Shown here in pieces: positions 34,213 through 45,270 of a stretch of 64,000 nt of DNA; position 1 is the first letter of the stretch, and the number at the start of each line of letters is the position of its first letter. Under the pieces are notes generated by a model. It was not told where the DNA came from, did not search any database, and saw only the letters and a program-made list of their open reading frames with translations. The stretch is from Halichondria panicea (taxonomy: Eukaryota > Porifera > Demospongiae > Suberitida > Halichondriidae): assembly GCF_963675165.1 (NCBI RefSeq), contig NC_087383.1, forward strand, positions 4,246,979 to 4,310,978, read 5' to 3'. The position numbers were made by a program, and so were the translations under genes.

Positions 34213-36620
34213 ATGAATTTAATTATAAACCAAGCTACAATTGACTCATGGTTAAGAAGAAATGAAGACTTCACAAACGAATTCATCCTTGACTGGGTCA
34301 AAGACCACCCGGAATTACACCTGGCCCTTTTTAAAAGCAATCCATACTTCGAAATCCCTGGTGCGCTATCTGAGCTTGTTGACACCACATACAGAAAAGA
34401 CAGTGGAGTGGACATTGTTCAAGGGAGCTCAAACATACAATCACAGTCATCTCTACTAGAGGACAGACTATTATCGCTGAAAATTACAGCATCCCACAAG
34501 AAACCAGAACAAAACATGAAGTTTCACCCTGAAATTCTTCGAGCAGACAGACTGGAGGTATTTTTTCACTTCGAAACAGCTATTTAACACTTCTACTTGG
34601 TTTTTGCATTCACCAAACAGTGTAGACTGCATGCATGTGAAGTCATTATCATAAAGCCTCTCATTGCATGCATAATATTATACAGGCAATGCTGGACATG
34701 TCACGCTTTCTCCACGCCAAGATTTTCGTGCCTCTAGAGGTCGTAATGAAAGTGATGCACAGTGCTCAACACTTTCTTAATTGCACTGTGGTACACTTGC
34801 TCCTCAATGAATCTCAGCCAATCTCTGATTCGGAAACAGCTGGGGATGTTGTGAAACTGTCAAAGGCTTTGGTTGTGGCAAACAAATATGAGGACTACAT
34901 ACCAAGGTACACCCTGTAATCCTTTGTCTGCATGCATGCATGGGTACTATAATTATTGTGTGCTACATAATTATACAAACAGTGATACACGTTAAGAAGA
35001 ATGTGACTCTGCATGCAAGAGTAGACGCATACAAAGTTTTCTATTTTACTCGGCAGAAATGTTGACGAGAAATATGTTCCCCACTTAATTGAGCTGACCA
35101 AGCAGACTCAGCAACATGGATCAACATTTGAAATTGATGATAAAATAATATGTGTCCGTCTTCGTGGAGCATGGGGCAGGACAATTGGTAAGTGCGCATG
35201 CATGCACGCATGGGCATATATGTGCATGTAACCGAGGGTCAAGGTGTATAGACAAGTTGATGGTTCAGTTAGATCTTCATGTAACAATAATATTAAGCAT
35301 GATTTAAAACACAACAGCATTAAGTACCCTCTATAGGACAAATATTGTATAGATTGTTCCAAAATGATCTTGACCTAGAATAATGTCCTGGCTATAGGCC
35401 CTGATAAATTATGCTCGGAATAATCTTATCATAATAGGTGTCTAAATAATAGTTAGACACGATTTTGGAGGTGTCTGTGGGATTTAGAAGCCTAAAGGCA
35501 CTGATTTAGTATCCCGAGGGTACTATACAAGTGGCTGATGGCTTCTAAATCACATGGACACCGATAAAACAGTGTCTAACTCATTTAGATACTAGTGCGC
35601 ATGTGCAAACTGCTTGACTACAATACAATTACTTGACAACGGAATACTAGGTATATACATGTACTAAATAAATTTGCAGGTATACTAAGTCCCATAGTAT
35701 TCCGGCCTGCTCTGAGGCACTTTTCCCATGTACTTCCCATGTATTTCCCATGTACATGTAGATCTACTAGTGTCTAAAAATTAATAGGCATCAATGTTCA
35801 TTTTCGGTAAAGATCATTACATTACGTTTTGCATAACGATGTTCTCGTGGCAAAAAATGGACTGTAAGGTGAATATTATGTAATTAAGTCAGCAAGACAA
35901 CACTGAGAACCATGCATGTGATATAATTATATGTAGTGTGTCAGTTGTGTGCTGTATTTATGTCTACGTTTTAATTTTATTATTATGTCAACTTTTTTTG
36001 GAATAGTCGAATAATCATGGATTTTTTATGAGAATAATAGGCACATTTTTCAGAATAGAATAATGGAAAGGATAATTTATCAGGGTCTATAATTATAGTC
36101 CTGGCAGACTGAATATAATTTATAATAATAATTATAACACTGTAATCATAATACCTGCTAATGATACATATTCTCATTTTATGCACAGGTTTTCTTGTGT
36201 TAGTGTACTCTGACGAAGAAATAAGAAACGTTATGGCGCTCAATCTAACCTATATTGATGTGAGAGACTGTAACATACACATTAATGTACGGCATTCAAT
36301 TTGTACTAATCTTCTTTTTCTTGTGCAGTCGTTTTCCCAAATTTGTGGAATGGCCATTGATAACGCATGTGCAATCTCTGATACTACAAAGCTGTGCAAT
36401 ATTGATAATCAAGCAGAAGATAGAGAACCTAAACAAGTACGTGTGCATGCTGATTTGACTCCGATATCTTGAATATAGAAACGCTTCATTTCAGATACTA
36501 TCTCAAGTCAGTAGAGAGTCAATAGCTTGGAGTAGTGATATATGTACGGATAACGATTGCAACATTGAAGAGGATATAAACTACAGTTGCAGCTGTCCAG
36601 AACTGTCAACTCATCACTAA
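34213..36620 (+). CDS. GAF-domain protein resembling the N-terminal part of cyclic-nucleotide phosphodiesterases, 333 aa
   Basis: Exons: 34213-34557, 34686-34906, 35057-35187, 36189-36259, 36329-36436, 36495-36620; all join in phase with GT-AG borders. The N-terminal segment (IDSWLRRNEDFTNEFILDW) is like the helical leader before the GAF domains of PDE5/6/11-type enzymes. Residues about 115-290 fit one GAF domain: FLHAKIFVPLEVVMKVM at its start and FLVLVYSDEE then FSQICGMAIDNA at its end. After it comes a Cys-containing acidic tail and a stop; no HD-type phosphodiesterase domain follows before the next gene. It could be a true short GAF protein, or a truncated phosphodiesterase. The GAF call is fairly secure; the PDE relation is tentative. 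The 1-kb intron 3 contains a MITE (35438-35593). Confidence 0.6.
35438..35593. repeat. MITE family C, copy 1 (GAF-gene intron)
   Basis: The ends GTGTCTAAAT and ATTTAGATAC, with inner blocks TAGTTAGACAC(T/G) and its complement AGTGTCTAACT, form an inverted repeat. GGGATTTAGAAGCC and GGCTTCTAAATC pair in the middle. Confidence 0.75.
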
Positions 36621-37390
36621 ACCCTCAAAAGAATTATATTTGTCATCATAATTATATTATAGCTATTAGTTAACTTCCTATACACGTGTATCTATACCAC
36701 GCATTTTTATATACATGTGTCACCGTATACAATGTACATAATTGTACATGTATAATTATAGGGGTAATTCTCGAGGGTCTATATACAATCATGTATAATT
36801 TTGCGAATTTGCTATTTTGCATAAGAGGGTAGTAGGTATTTTTTAGCGGACTATTATTGATCATGCATTTTTGCAGTTGAAAATTTCGCTGCTTGGTTGA
36901 AATCCGTTGACTCTTCCGCTTTATAAATTACTATGTTATACCGTATATAGCGGGTAATTTTCGTGGGGCAAAATATTTGCGGTTTTCGTGGTTAGGAGGT
37001 CTGACCACGAATATTTTACCCACAAATGAAACGACCTTACCTACCTTTACCTGGAGTGCAAGCAGCTACCACGAAAATATTACCCACGAAATGTCTCAAT
37101 ATTGCTGAACCACGAATATTTTGTCCCCCAAAAATTACCCGCTATACGGTATATAGTCTTGATTCCATGCATGCAGGCCACAGAAAATACACAAAGAACA
37201 ATGTCATGGTAACAGCTATAATTATAGCCGGCCATGCAATCTGAAGCACTAACCACACAATACCACAGTCATGTGGCGCGCGCAGCACCACAAAGGATGT
37301 AGATAAGATCAAGAGCCCATAAATAAGCCCCCTTTAAGGGCTCCTGATAAGATCTAGACTACATGTACATGATATTGCTTTTAAATCAAG
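36621..37390. other. Intergenic region with a full-length MITE
   Basis: It contains the element at 36939-37151; otherwise AT-rich with no gene. The 3' flank of the GAF gene and the 5' flank of the oxidase gene lie here. Confidence 0.5.
36939..37151. repeat. TACCGTATA-GCGGG MITE, full length (213 bp)
   Basis: The left end TACCGTATATAGCGGGTAAT and right-end complement TACCGTATAGCGGGTAATTT form terminal inverted repeats that extend through GGGGCAAAATATT-GCGG / CCACGAATATTTTG. Other copies are at 58083-58292 (complete), 3429-3602 and about 112-205 (partial). Confidence 0.85.
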
Positions 37391-38869
37391 ATGTTGAATC
37401 AACGGAATTGGATTGTTCCAGGGCGATTTTTACTTGGTTGTTTGCATAGAGCTCGTTTATATGGATGTGATAATGTTTCCAAATGCCTACAAGAGCTAAG
37501 TGACATCTCTATTACTCCTGGAAGTGAGGAGTACAACTCCAAGACAAGAATGTACAATCCAGCATTTGCTCAGGAGCACCCTGCCTTTGTAGCTTTACCA
37601 AACTCTGTGGATGAAGTTCAAAAGTGCTTGAAGTCTGCTAACTTCTACAAGGTGCCACTAGCCGTTCGATCGGGAGGGCATTGCTTTTCTGGATATTCGA
37701 CAATCGACAGTCGTGGTTTCGTTTTGTCCTTGAATAAACTAAAAGCCATAAAATGGTCAGACAACTCTGTTAAAGTTCAAGGGGGTGCTTCCTGGAGAGA
37801 TGTGTACAATCAAATGGATAACGATGTTCTTGTTGTGGGTGGTTGTTGCCCTACAGTAGGAATAGGTGGGTATGTCTTGGGAGGCGGCTATGGTTTGTTG
37901 TCACGAAGATTTGGTCTTGCTTCGGATAATGCTCTTAGTATGACCATGATCACTGCTGATGGAGAGAATGTTGTGAAAGCAAGTCCGAAAGAAAACAGCG
38001 ATCTATTCTGGGGACTTTGCGGTGGTGGAGGTGGTAACTTTGGTGTCCTTTTTGATGTTGAGTTTAAAACTCACACAGCCCCGCCAAGTTTCACTTGGAG
38101 CTCTTTCAGTTTTCATAACTCACAACAGTCCGAGCAAGCTCTCAAGTTGATTGCAGACTGTGTTCATATGATACCGGATGGATTAAATATTGACATGTTG
38201 ATACACAAGTTGCCGGGTTATAATCAGTTGGTTGTGGATGCAGTGTACTCCAACGACGAAATGGAGCAATTTCCACTTTTAAAACAACTTCGAAAGATTG
38301 TGGATACCAAGTATCTGGATATAAAACACTATGATAAGTACAAAGTGCTTTCAGAGGAATACGCTCTTCGTCATGGATATGTTCATTTCGAAGGAAAACC
38401 GGTGTACATGAAGGGGTCTTTCTTGGACGATTTCCCACCTCAATTGGCAGATATATTGATTGAATTGGACCTACCCAACAATCCACTTGGGATTATCGAG
38501 TTTGTTCATGTAGGTGGACAGATAGCAACAAAAACATCTTCTTTTTCTGCTTACCCCCATCGACAGGCTCAATACAACTGCTATACTTATGGCCAGTTTA
38601 GAAACAAATCTGACTGGGGAACAGTTTTCAATTTTGCTACTGAAGTGCATTCTGTGTTGGCTGCAGGGGGTTACACCAAGGGGTCCTATGTTAACTACAT
38701 AGATCTTTTTCTAGGCAATTGGCAAGAAGAGTACTATGGTGACAACTATGCTCGTTTGTGCGATCTCAAGAGAGAGTGGAATCCTGTTGACAACGGTGGA
38801 CCACTGCATTTTAAGCAGGAGATCGGCTCAACTTACGAACCCACAATTCTTGAGCCGAAGTACTCATAA
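37391..38869 (+). CDS. Berberine-bridge-enzyme-like FAD-linked oxidase, intronless, 492 aa
   Basis: The FAD-binding PCMH-type domain spans about residues 60-235: RSGGHCFSGYS with His97, the site of 8-alpha-histidyl FAD; GGCCPTVGIGGYVLGGGYG with Cys153, equivalent to the second covalent flavin attachment in bicovalent BBE enzymes; DLFWGLCGGGGGNFGV. The C-terminal BBE segment is present (YYGDNYARLCDLKREWNP). Such enzymes oxidise sugars, alcohols or alkaloid-like substrates with O2 and release peroxide. The start at 37391 is followed by a possible short hydrophobic leader (GRFLLGCLHRA), weak as a signal peptide. No intron interrupts 1,479 bp although most neighbours are split. This, plus the mainly bacterial, fungal and plant spread of the family, suggests acquisition by transfer or retroposition. 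A poly(A) signal AATAAA lies at about 38895. Substrate unknown. Confidence 0.88.
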   Translation: MLNQRNWIVPGRFLLGCLHRARLYGCDNVSKCLQELSDISITPGSEEYNSKTRMYNPAFAQEHPAFVALPNSVDEVQKCLKSANFYKVPLAVRSGGHCFSGYSTIDSRGFVLSLNKLKAIKWSDNSVKVQGGASWRDVYNQMDNDVLVVGGCCPTVGIGGYVLGGGYGLLSRRFGLASDNALSMTMITADGENVVKASPKENSDLFWGLCGGGGGNFGVLFDVEFKTHTAPPSFTWSSFSFHNSQQSEQALKLIADCVHMIPDGLNIDMLIHKLPGYNQLVVDAVYSNDEMEQFPLLKQLRKIVDTKYLDIKHYDKYKVLSEEYALRHGYVHFEGKPVYMKGSFLDDFPPQLADILIELDLPNNPLGIIEFVHVGGQIATKTSSFSAYPHRQAQYNCYTYGQFRNKSDWGTVFNFATEVHSVLAAGGYTKGSYVNYIDLFLGNWQEEYYGDNYARLCDLKREWNPVDNGGPLHFKQEIGSTYEPTILEPKYS

Positions 38870-40211
38870 GTAGCTAGTTATGAGTAGATGTTATAATAAA
38901 ATTTACGTGTATAGCTGTTGCATGGTAATTGTTTAATCACAATGAAAATCTTAGACCCAGGAATGTTTTAGTGGACTCTCTTAATTTTTTTATGAGGTAC
39001 AATTTTCTCTCTATAATTATGTACTACATGGATAGATCTACAATTTATTGTCATGTATCTATTATTATTTCCCTCAGTTAAATAATGATATAATTCTAAA
39101 TCAGTTCAAAACGCATACCCTACCCATGCACACTTGCATTCTGAAAGCATTCTAGGATCCCACATTTTTAATGCATCAACAAAGATATATCTATACATGT
39201 AGTCGTAAAGACACTGATCCTCAAATTTCTTTGTTGGTATAAATTGAAAATAAATTGTTTGCATGAGACGCAGTGACAAATATAGGTTCTAAATGAGAGT
39301 GAAATGATTAACATCGCCGAAATGTCAGACACACACAAAGAAGAAATAAACTTGCTCCTAACACAATATATCCAAACAAGAAAGGATATCTCGCAGGTAA
39401 CCAGTTCACCTTGTACGCCATGTTTCCACCTTCACCTGCAAAGGGTTGATCATATAAATTGTGAACTCTTCACTATACAATCACTTCAATATAACAGCCG
39501 TTTCGTTTGACACAGATTGCTAGCTAACTATAGATAAAAAAACTCGCCCTGAAAAACGGCCACCTTGCTAGTCCATCCATGCACTTGTCAGTGGTCAATG
39601 CTGACTGCCCCAAACCAGATATATAAACATTAAGTGCTAGGATTGGCCAGGGGAAGTACCAAAAAGCGTGGAAACTAGGGAAGCAGGAAAGTGAAGAAAG
39701 CCGTACGTCAATTCGTTACAACGTCATTCACATGACTATACATTGCAAGAATGAGTACAGTGTACGGTAGATGACAGTCTCTATAATTATAGTCTATAAT
39801 AGTTAGACACTGTTTTGGAGGTATCTATGGGATTTAGAAGCCCAAAGGCACTGATTTAGTATATGGCTCACGGACACCTCCAAATCTGTTACATCATTTA
39901 CATGGCTGCATGTACAAGAATGTAGTACGGTAGATGGCTGGGAGCACAGTCTATAGTCTAGCTATAGAGCATTATTACACCATAATTACAATTGCAACCA
40001 ATAAATGTCAATTGGAAAAATAATATATGAACAATATTATAGCTGTACATGTTGCATGTTCATGACATGTAAGGCTGCGCAAACCTATATGCATGCATGG
40101 GGTGCCAAACTGGACAAAAATCCATAGTGATAATTTAATACTATAGGCTTGAACGTTTTAGGGAGGGTTTGATAAGTCAAAGTATCCACACATGCAGCCA
40201 CACAGACTTAC
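38870..40211. other. Intergenic region between oxidase and phosphoesterase genes
   Basis: It carries the poly(A) signal of the oxidase gene and a partial MITE (39793-39890). The last exon of the minus-strand phosphoesterase gene may lie here but I could not identify it. A plus-strand frame at 39304-39510 has an exon-like start (about 31 codons then CAG|GTAACC) with no partner exon, and is not called. Confidence 0.4.
39793..39890. repeat. MITE family C, partial copy 2
   Basis: It shares TAGTTAGACACTGTTTTGGAGG, GGGATTTAGAAGCC and AAAGGCACTGATTTAGTAT with 35438-35593, but its right half is shortened. Confidence 0.7.
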
Positions 40212-43200
40212 TGATGACAGCTGTCCCTACTCCCATGCTCAGTTCTCCCATTCGATAACTGCACGTCGGCACGGTAATCTCGCTGACCATCCACTCCTCC
40301 AGTCTATGTTGAGTGTATTCCTCGTGATGTATATGACCACTGACTACCACTCCCGGTCTTAGGGTGAGGAGAATTTTAGTTCTTATGTCAACAGAGCGGC
40401 CATTATAACTGAATTGAATCGACTTGGACAGTTTGTTCAGCGGGACGTGTGTTACTAAAATGGTGAGGTGGTTACTGGAAGTGGAAGTTTTAAGGGGATG
40501 CTGTGAGGATGTATCCAGGAATTGAACAAGATTATCTCTGCAATCAACTTCTGCTCTGGTTGAGGGTGGTCGCAGGAAGCATGTTGTTGTAATCTAAACA
40601 ACCATTATGCACATTATCATTTAGTTGCAAGGTACATATTCTCCTGCCTATAATAATATTTATGATTACCGGGTTTAGCATGGAGTGTCATTCGTATTAA
40701 TTTACATGCCTTTATAATTCTGATGCCATCGGTAATGTCAAAAATCTTGTTCAGATTCCCGAATGTTTTCTGGTATCTCCTGTACGCAAAATAAATAAAT
40801 AAATATCATAATTGTTAATAATTATGCAGATCCGCAATACTTTAAAGTACTCAGGTACACAAAATCAAGTACCCTTGGCAATTATAGACTTATTACATCT
40901 GCTGCGCTACATGTATGTTTGTGCTCATGGCTACGTGTTACTAATAGCTGACACTCGCACTTAATAGTGATACTTCATAGTATGTCAGGATTTCATCTAG
41001 TAGGGGGGGGGGGCAGGGGTAAACCTTCCTCCACAAAATGCTCAGCTTCCATAGTCAGGCAGGGGGTACTCAAGCACCTCCTCCCCTACCTACGCCTATA
41101 TGTGTGGAGGCTATATCCATGCTGTAAAATCGCAGCAGTATATGGTATCCGGGTGAGTAGATTCCCCTCAAAATGTTGTAAAAAATAATGACATCATCAC
41201 ATTAGTACTGGCTATGATGTGCAATATGTAACTATCATGTGATGCGTGTAATAGGGGGTGTGGTCAACAAATATGAGCACGGTGAAACAATTTTTAGGGT
41301 GCTTATGGGCACTCAAAGTTTTAATCCTAGATGAAACCCTGTCTGTACTTGCTAGTTTGCAGTTCGTGACCTTTAAACTTTGCAATGGTGAATTCTTACT
41401 TCGTTAAAAATTCCATTCATAAATCTGTTTCTCTGAACTATATAACTAAATGAATCGTTATGTTATTGACTCACTTACTGTATTTACTCGATTAAACACC
41501 CGGGCGTTTATTTCCTAGTAACATCTGTAGAGGGGCATTTAAACGAGATGGGCGCTTATTCGAAATGGGCATTTATTGTTATGTCTACTTCAAAATCTTG
41601 CACAGCAGCTTCAGTTATTATGCTATTCTTGGCTGCTGCAAAAGCTCTCAGCTTAAATCTTAAGTCGTAGGAATGGTGTTTCTGCAATTGATGCCAGCTA
41701 GCAGCGATGTAGGCATTGCCAACTTGATATAACTCTACAGCATCAAAATTGCAACAATAACCCTAAATGGCCTCCAACTGTATAGTACAACATTTTCGCG
41801 GTTTTCAGAGATGACCAAATGCCTTGAAAATTAAGCTACGAAATTTTGGAATCATTGTTCACTTTAAGTTCTTAGAATTTGGCGCTATACATACATGTAC
41901 GGTATATTATATGATACTATAATTATACAACATTACCAGCTAGCATCAGACCGCAGTAACGTGCATGTGTCTGCAACACGTAAGTGGGTCAATCACTCAC
42001 CATCAATAACACGATAGCTGACTCTGGCCAGAGAAACAGCTTTATAAGTGGCATTTCAAATCCATTATTTGCAAAGTTTAAATGTCACAAACTACAATGT
42101 ATATACGAATTAGCAAATGCGAACTATCAAGTATCAAGCATCAACACCATATAGCTTTCGAGGCACTGCATTTTCGAGGTTTTCGAGGATTGACCTCAAT
42201 TCTCGACAATTTAGTGCTTCGAAAATGTTTAGGGGTGTAGTCATTTGGACCTCTATCCTCGAAAATAACCGCTATACCAGGAGTGCACTCCTGGGTATAC
42301 GAATGTCAACTACTATAGTAACACACAAGACCACCGTACATACCGTATATGCTTGATCAGGAGCTGCGGCTACCATTTTACTGGAAAAGGAGGCTACAAT
42401 TCGAGAGAGGCCACTGTTCAAGAGCGGCGTTTATTAGTTCCAGCAAATTCAACAATTTAGTTTGTCATTAAAAGTCTGCTTGAACTCTGCCATGAGAAAG
42501 TAAAGCTGCTACATGTACCTAGGCTATATGCACATGTAGCTAGCTGCTAGTTACCCGAGGCGCGCGTGGGCATGCGTTACTTATAACTGAAGTGATCCTT
42601 TACCAAGAACGATGGAACAGGGTCACTAAAGTAGAAAGTTGTATATACCAGGAACAATGGAACAGGGTCACTAAAGTAGAAATTATAGCTCCTGCTGCTT
42701 TAGCTGACTGGGATCCTACTCCATGCAGGACCTGGAGCCATACTTCTCTGAGACTCCAGGCTTCTTTGCTGTGATCCTAATCCACAGTGCATATATCTAT
42801 ACTATAGAACCACTACCTGTTCTCAAATGTTTCAGCATGCCTCCAGTCTGGTTTAGTTTTATTGCTCCGTAGTTGCTGTGCAAGTCATACATGATAACAA
42901 CATCACTATATGCACTGCATTATATTTCTGGTTTCTTTATAATCATGTCACCAGCCGAGGGTTTGCACTTTAGTGCTCTAGTATTACTCTTTTTTTTGCT
43001 GCCACGTGCAGAAATACTAGAGTCAAAGTTCATTGAAGCTATTATTTGAGAGCGGCTACTAAATGTTTCATTTTGCTAGCAAGGGAGGCTACTATTTGAG
43101 TGCGGCCTTTATACAAGGGCAGCCTCTGATCGAGCATATACGGTACATGTACATGAGCAAAGAGAAGGTTATAATTACTGTGTTCTGAGTATAAATCTAC

Positions 43201-45088
43201 CTGTACACAGTTTGAGTCATCAAGTCACGGCCCTCCCCTCCGAGGTCGTTGTCTCCCATGGCAACAATGAACTGGTCCTTCTCAGAGGAACTGAATATCG
43301 GGTAGATATCTTCAAGGCACTGTGATAGTGTGAGTGGGTGCATGATTGTGCTAACTGACGCCATGAAAGACTTAGTTACAGTTACTATAATTTTACAGGC
43401 TTTACATACTGCATTACTTGTTCCCGACCCGACTTTTCTCTAATTTGAACGCTAGGTCCAAAAAAAACCTGGTACCTATTGCAAGAGTGATAGCGCATAC
43501 GTTTCGAATTATCATGGGTATTGTACTACGACTGTAAAGCCTTAGTACATTATATCGTAAACTAGTCCGTTTACTAAGAAGTAATATACTTACTGAGTTC
43601 CGTGAAGCTGTAGATGTGGCTTATGCCATCCATTGCGTTGGTCTAAAAGGCTAGTCAGAAGAGACTCTCATGTACCTCTACGATGGTCGTACAGCTGGGT
43701 TGTCTTCGCAAATAGCAGTTGGAAGCCCCAAGTACAAAACCAAGCTCAGACATCCCAACCATACAACAGGTAGATGAGAGCTCTCATTTGAATTTCAGTA
43801 AAGTATGACAAGTTATGACAACTTTATGAAGATAAATCTCAACAAATAGACTTTAGTGTATCCTTGCATTATGCTTAATAAAAAACCAACAATTGGTGAC
43901 CTACGTATGTATAAAATCCTCTTGTCGTTGGTGATGAAATCGTCTTGCACAATGCTGTGTAAAACTCATTTGTGTTGAGTTTGACCATTTGACCTTCATA
44001 AAGTTGTCATAACTTTGTCATACTTCAAAAGTTTCATATACCTCCTTGTTAAAAAGTGTTTCTATGTTGTAGAGCTGGTACGCTCCAACCAGCTAAAAGT
44101 TTACATTTTACATGTACATATAAAAGTCCCAGGCATACTTGTCCACCACATAAAGTATAAATGAAGCCATAATTGACCACATAACTTCCGGGGTTGAACT
44201 CAACACAAATAGACTTTAGCTACATACATGCGCTGTACATACATTAATTTGTGACTTTGTGATATGTACGTACACAACAAGAAGTTTTTGTACCTGGAGG
44301 TAATCGTCCCATTGTTGGTCAGTAGCTTCAAACCCATTGGAGAAGGTGTCCCCAAGGAAGACAAGTAGGTCTGGCTTGAGACTAGAGTGTAGACGAGAGA
44401 AAGACTTCTTCAGGTAGGTATCAGCATCCCAGCGAGCCAACCACAACTCCTCTCTGGGGTGGGGGGGGGGGGGCAGAAACAGAGGATAAACGTTACGTTA
44501 AAATAGTCAACCTCAGCTAGATCTAGCCGATCTATATGAATATCACTATAGATAATTTTAGTGAGTCTACCACATCAGAGACATGTCCACACATTAACCA
44601 TATAATTATGCATGCAAGCAGAATTGCATCTTCTACTCTCTCACATTAACTTACTTATTGTGTGAGCACATGATATGTGGATCAGAGATGAACATGATTT
44701 TAAAGTAGCCATTAGCGGACAGCCTCTTATAAGAACTCAACGCGTAATGGTGTGTGCTTCCATCCTGATAATAAGTTCTTATTTGTGGCATGGTAGTAAT
44801 CATATCTGGAGACTGGACTTTATCAAGATATAAAGGTGTAGGCCATCTCCATCCTCCAGAGCTCTGCATGAAGACAAAGACCTCACCAACAAGACACCAG
44901 AAGATGAGGCAAGACAAGAGAATGAGGATAGTTGATGTGAGGACTTTCTGACCCTTTGAGCTTGAGTAGTACAACCTTGAGAGTAGTCTGTGCATAGTTA
45001 AAGTGGCTTTTAGTGTAGATCTTCTCTCGAATGCTGGGTCATCATCCAAGAAGCTCAATTTTGTAGATCTAGATGTAACTTGTTTCAA
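40212..45088 (-). CDS. MPPE1/PGAP5 (Cdc1)-like membrane metallophosphoesterase, C-terminal exon not found
   Basis: Exons (minus): 44655-45088, 44294-44453, 43201-43319, 40710-40779, 40212-40593; all in phase. One N-terminal membrane segment at about residues 52-72 (ILILLSCLIFWCLVGEVFVF) precedes the calcineurin-like fold. Metal-site motifs in order: FISDPHI (D-x-H), FLGDTFSNG (GD), MGDND, VTHVPL, VVSGHIHH. The ending (VSEITVPTCSYRMGE) matches MPPE1. Family role: an Mn-dependent ER/Golgi phosphoesterase that trims ethanolamine-phosphate from GPI anchors. Odd points: the GNHD motif reads GDND, and the fourth intron uses a GC donor (AAG|GCATGT, 40709). The fifth exon ends at a strong donor (A|GTAAGTC), so a last exon, probably with the C-terminal membrane span, is missing from this call. 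Without splicing it would read 12 more codons to a TGA at 40177. Two foldback repeats fill its introns. Confidence 0.78.
42341..43145. repeat. Inverted-repeat element with TACCGTATATGCT ends, 805 bp
   Basis: The left end TACCGTATATGCTTGATCAG and right-end complement TACCGTATATGCTCGATCAG pair, and inside both are blocks of the type GGCTAC(C/T)ATTT-GAG-GCGGC. It lies in the third intron of the MPPE1-like gene. No coding potential was recognised. Confidence 0.8.
43798..44030. repeat. Foldback MITE with arms of about 50 bp
   Basis: The left arm AAAGTATGACAAGTTATGAC-AACTTTATGAAG and the right arm CTTCATAAAGTTGTCATAAC-TTTGTCATACTT are reverse complements. It lies in the second intron of the MPPE1-like gene. 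Confidence 0.8.
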
Positions 45089-45270
45089 TAATGATCTTTA
45101 CCATCATCAAAATAACAACGCAGACAGCAGACATCAGATATCAACAGACTAGTAGACATCAGTGTTGTAGTGATCTACCTGGTTGGTGGGTGTGCCTATA
45201 AGCCTAGCACCTGCTGTTGCTAAAAATAGTAAGCTAGTGCTCTATATTTATATATAGCTGTTAAAACAAC
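45089..45270. promoter_or_regulatory. Compact bidirectional promoter interval, 182 bp
   Basis: It lies between the start codons of the MPPE1-like gene (minus) and the BLES03-like gene (plus). With only 182 bp, shared regulatory sequence is likely. A TATATTTATATATAG string lies 14-28 bp before the plus-strand ATG, too close to act as an ordinary TATA box for that ATG. Confidence 0.55.

Noticed and set aside
39304-39510. Exon-like start (MINIAEMSDTHKEEINLLL) with a donor
   Set aside because: No second exon or relative found before the next gene; likely chance.
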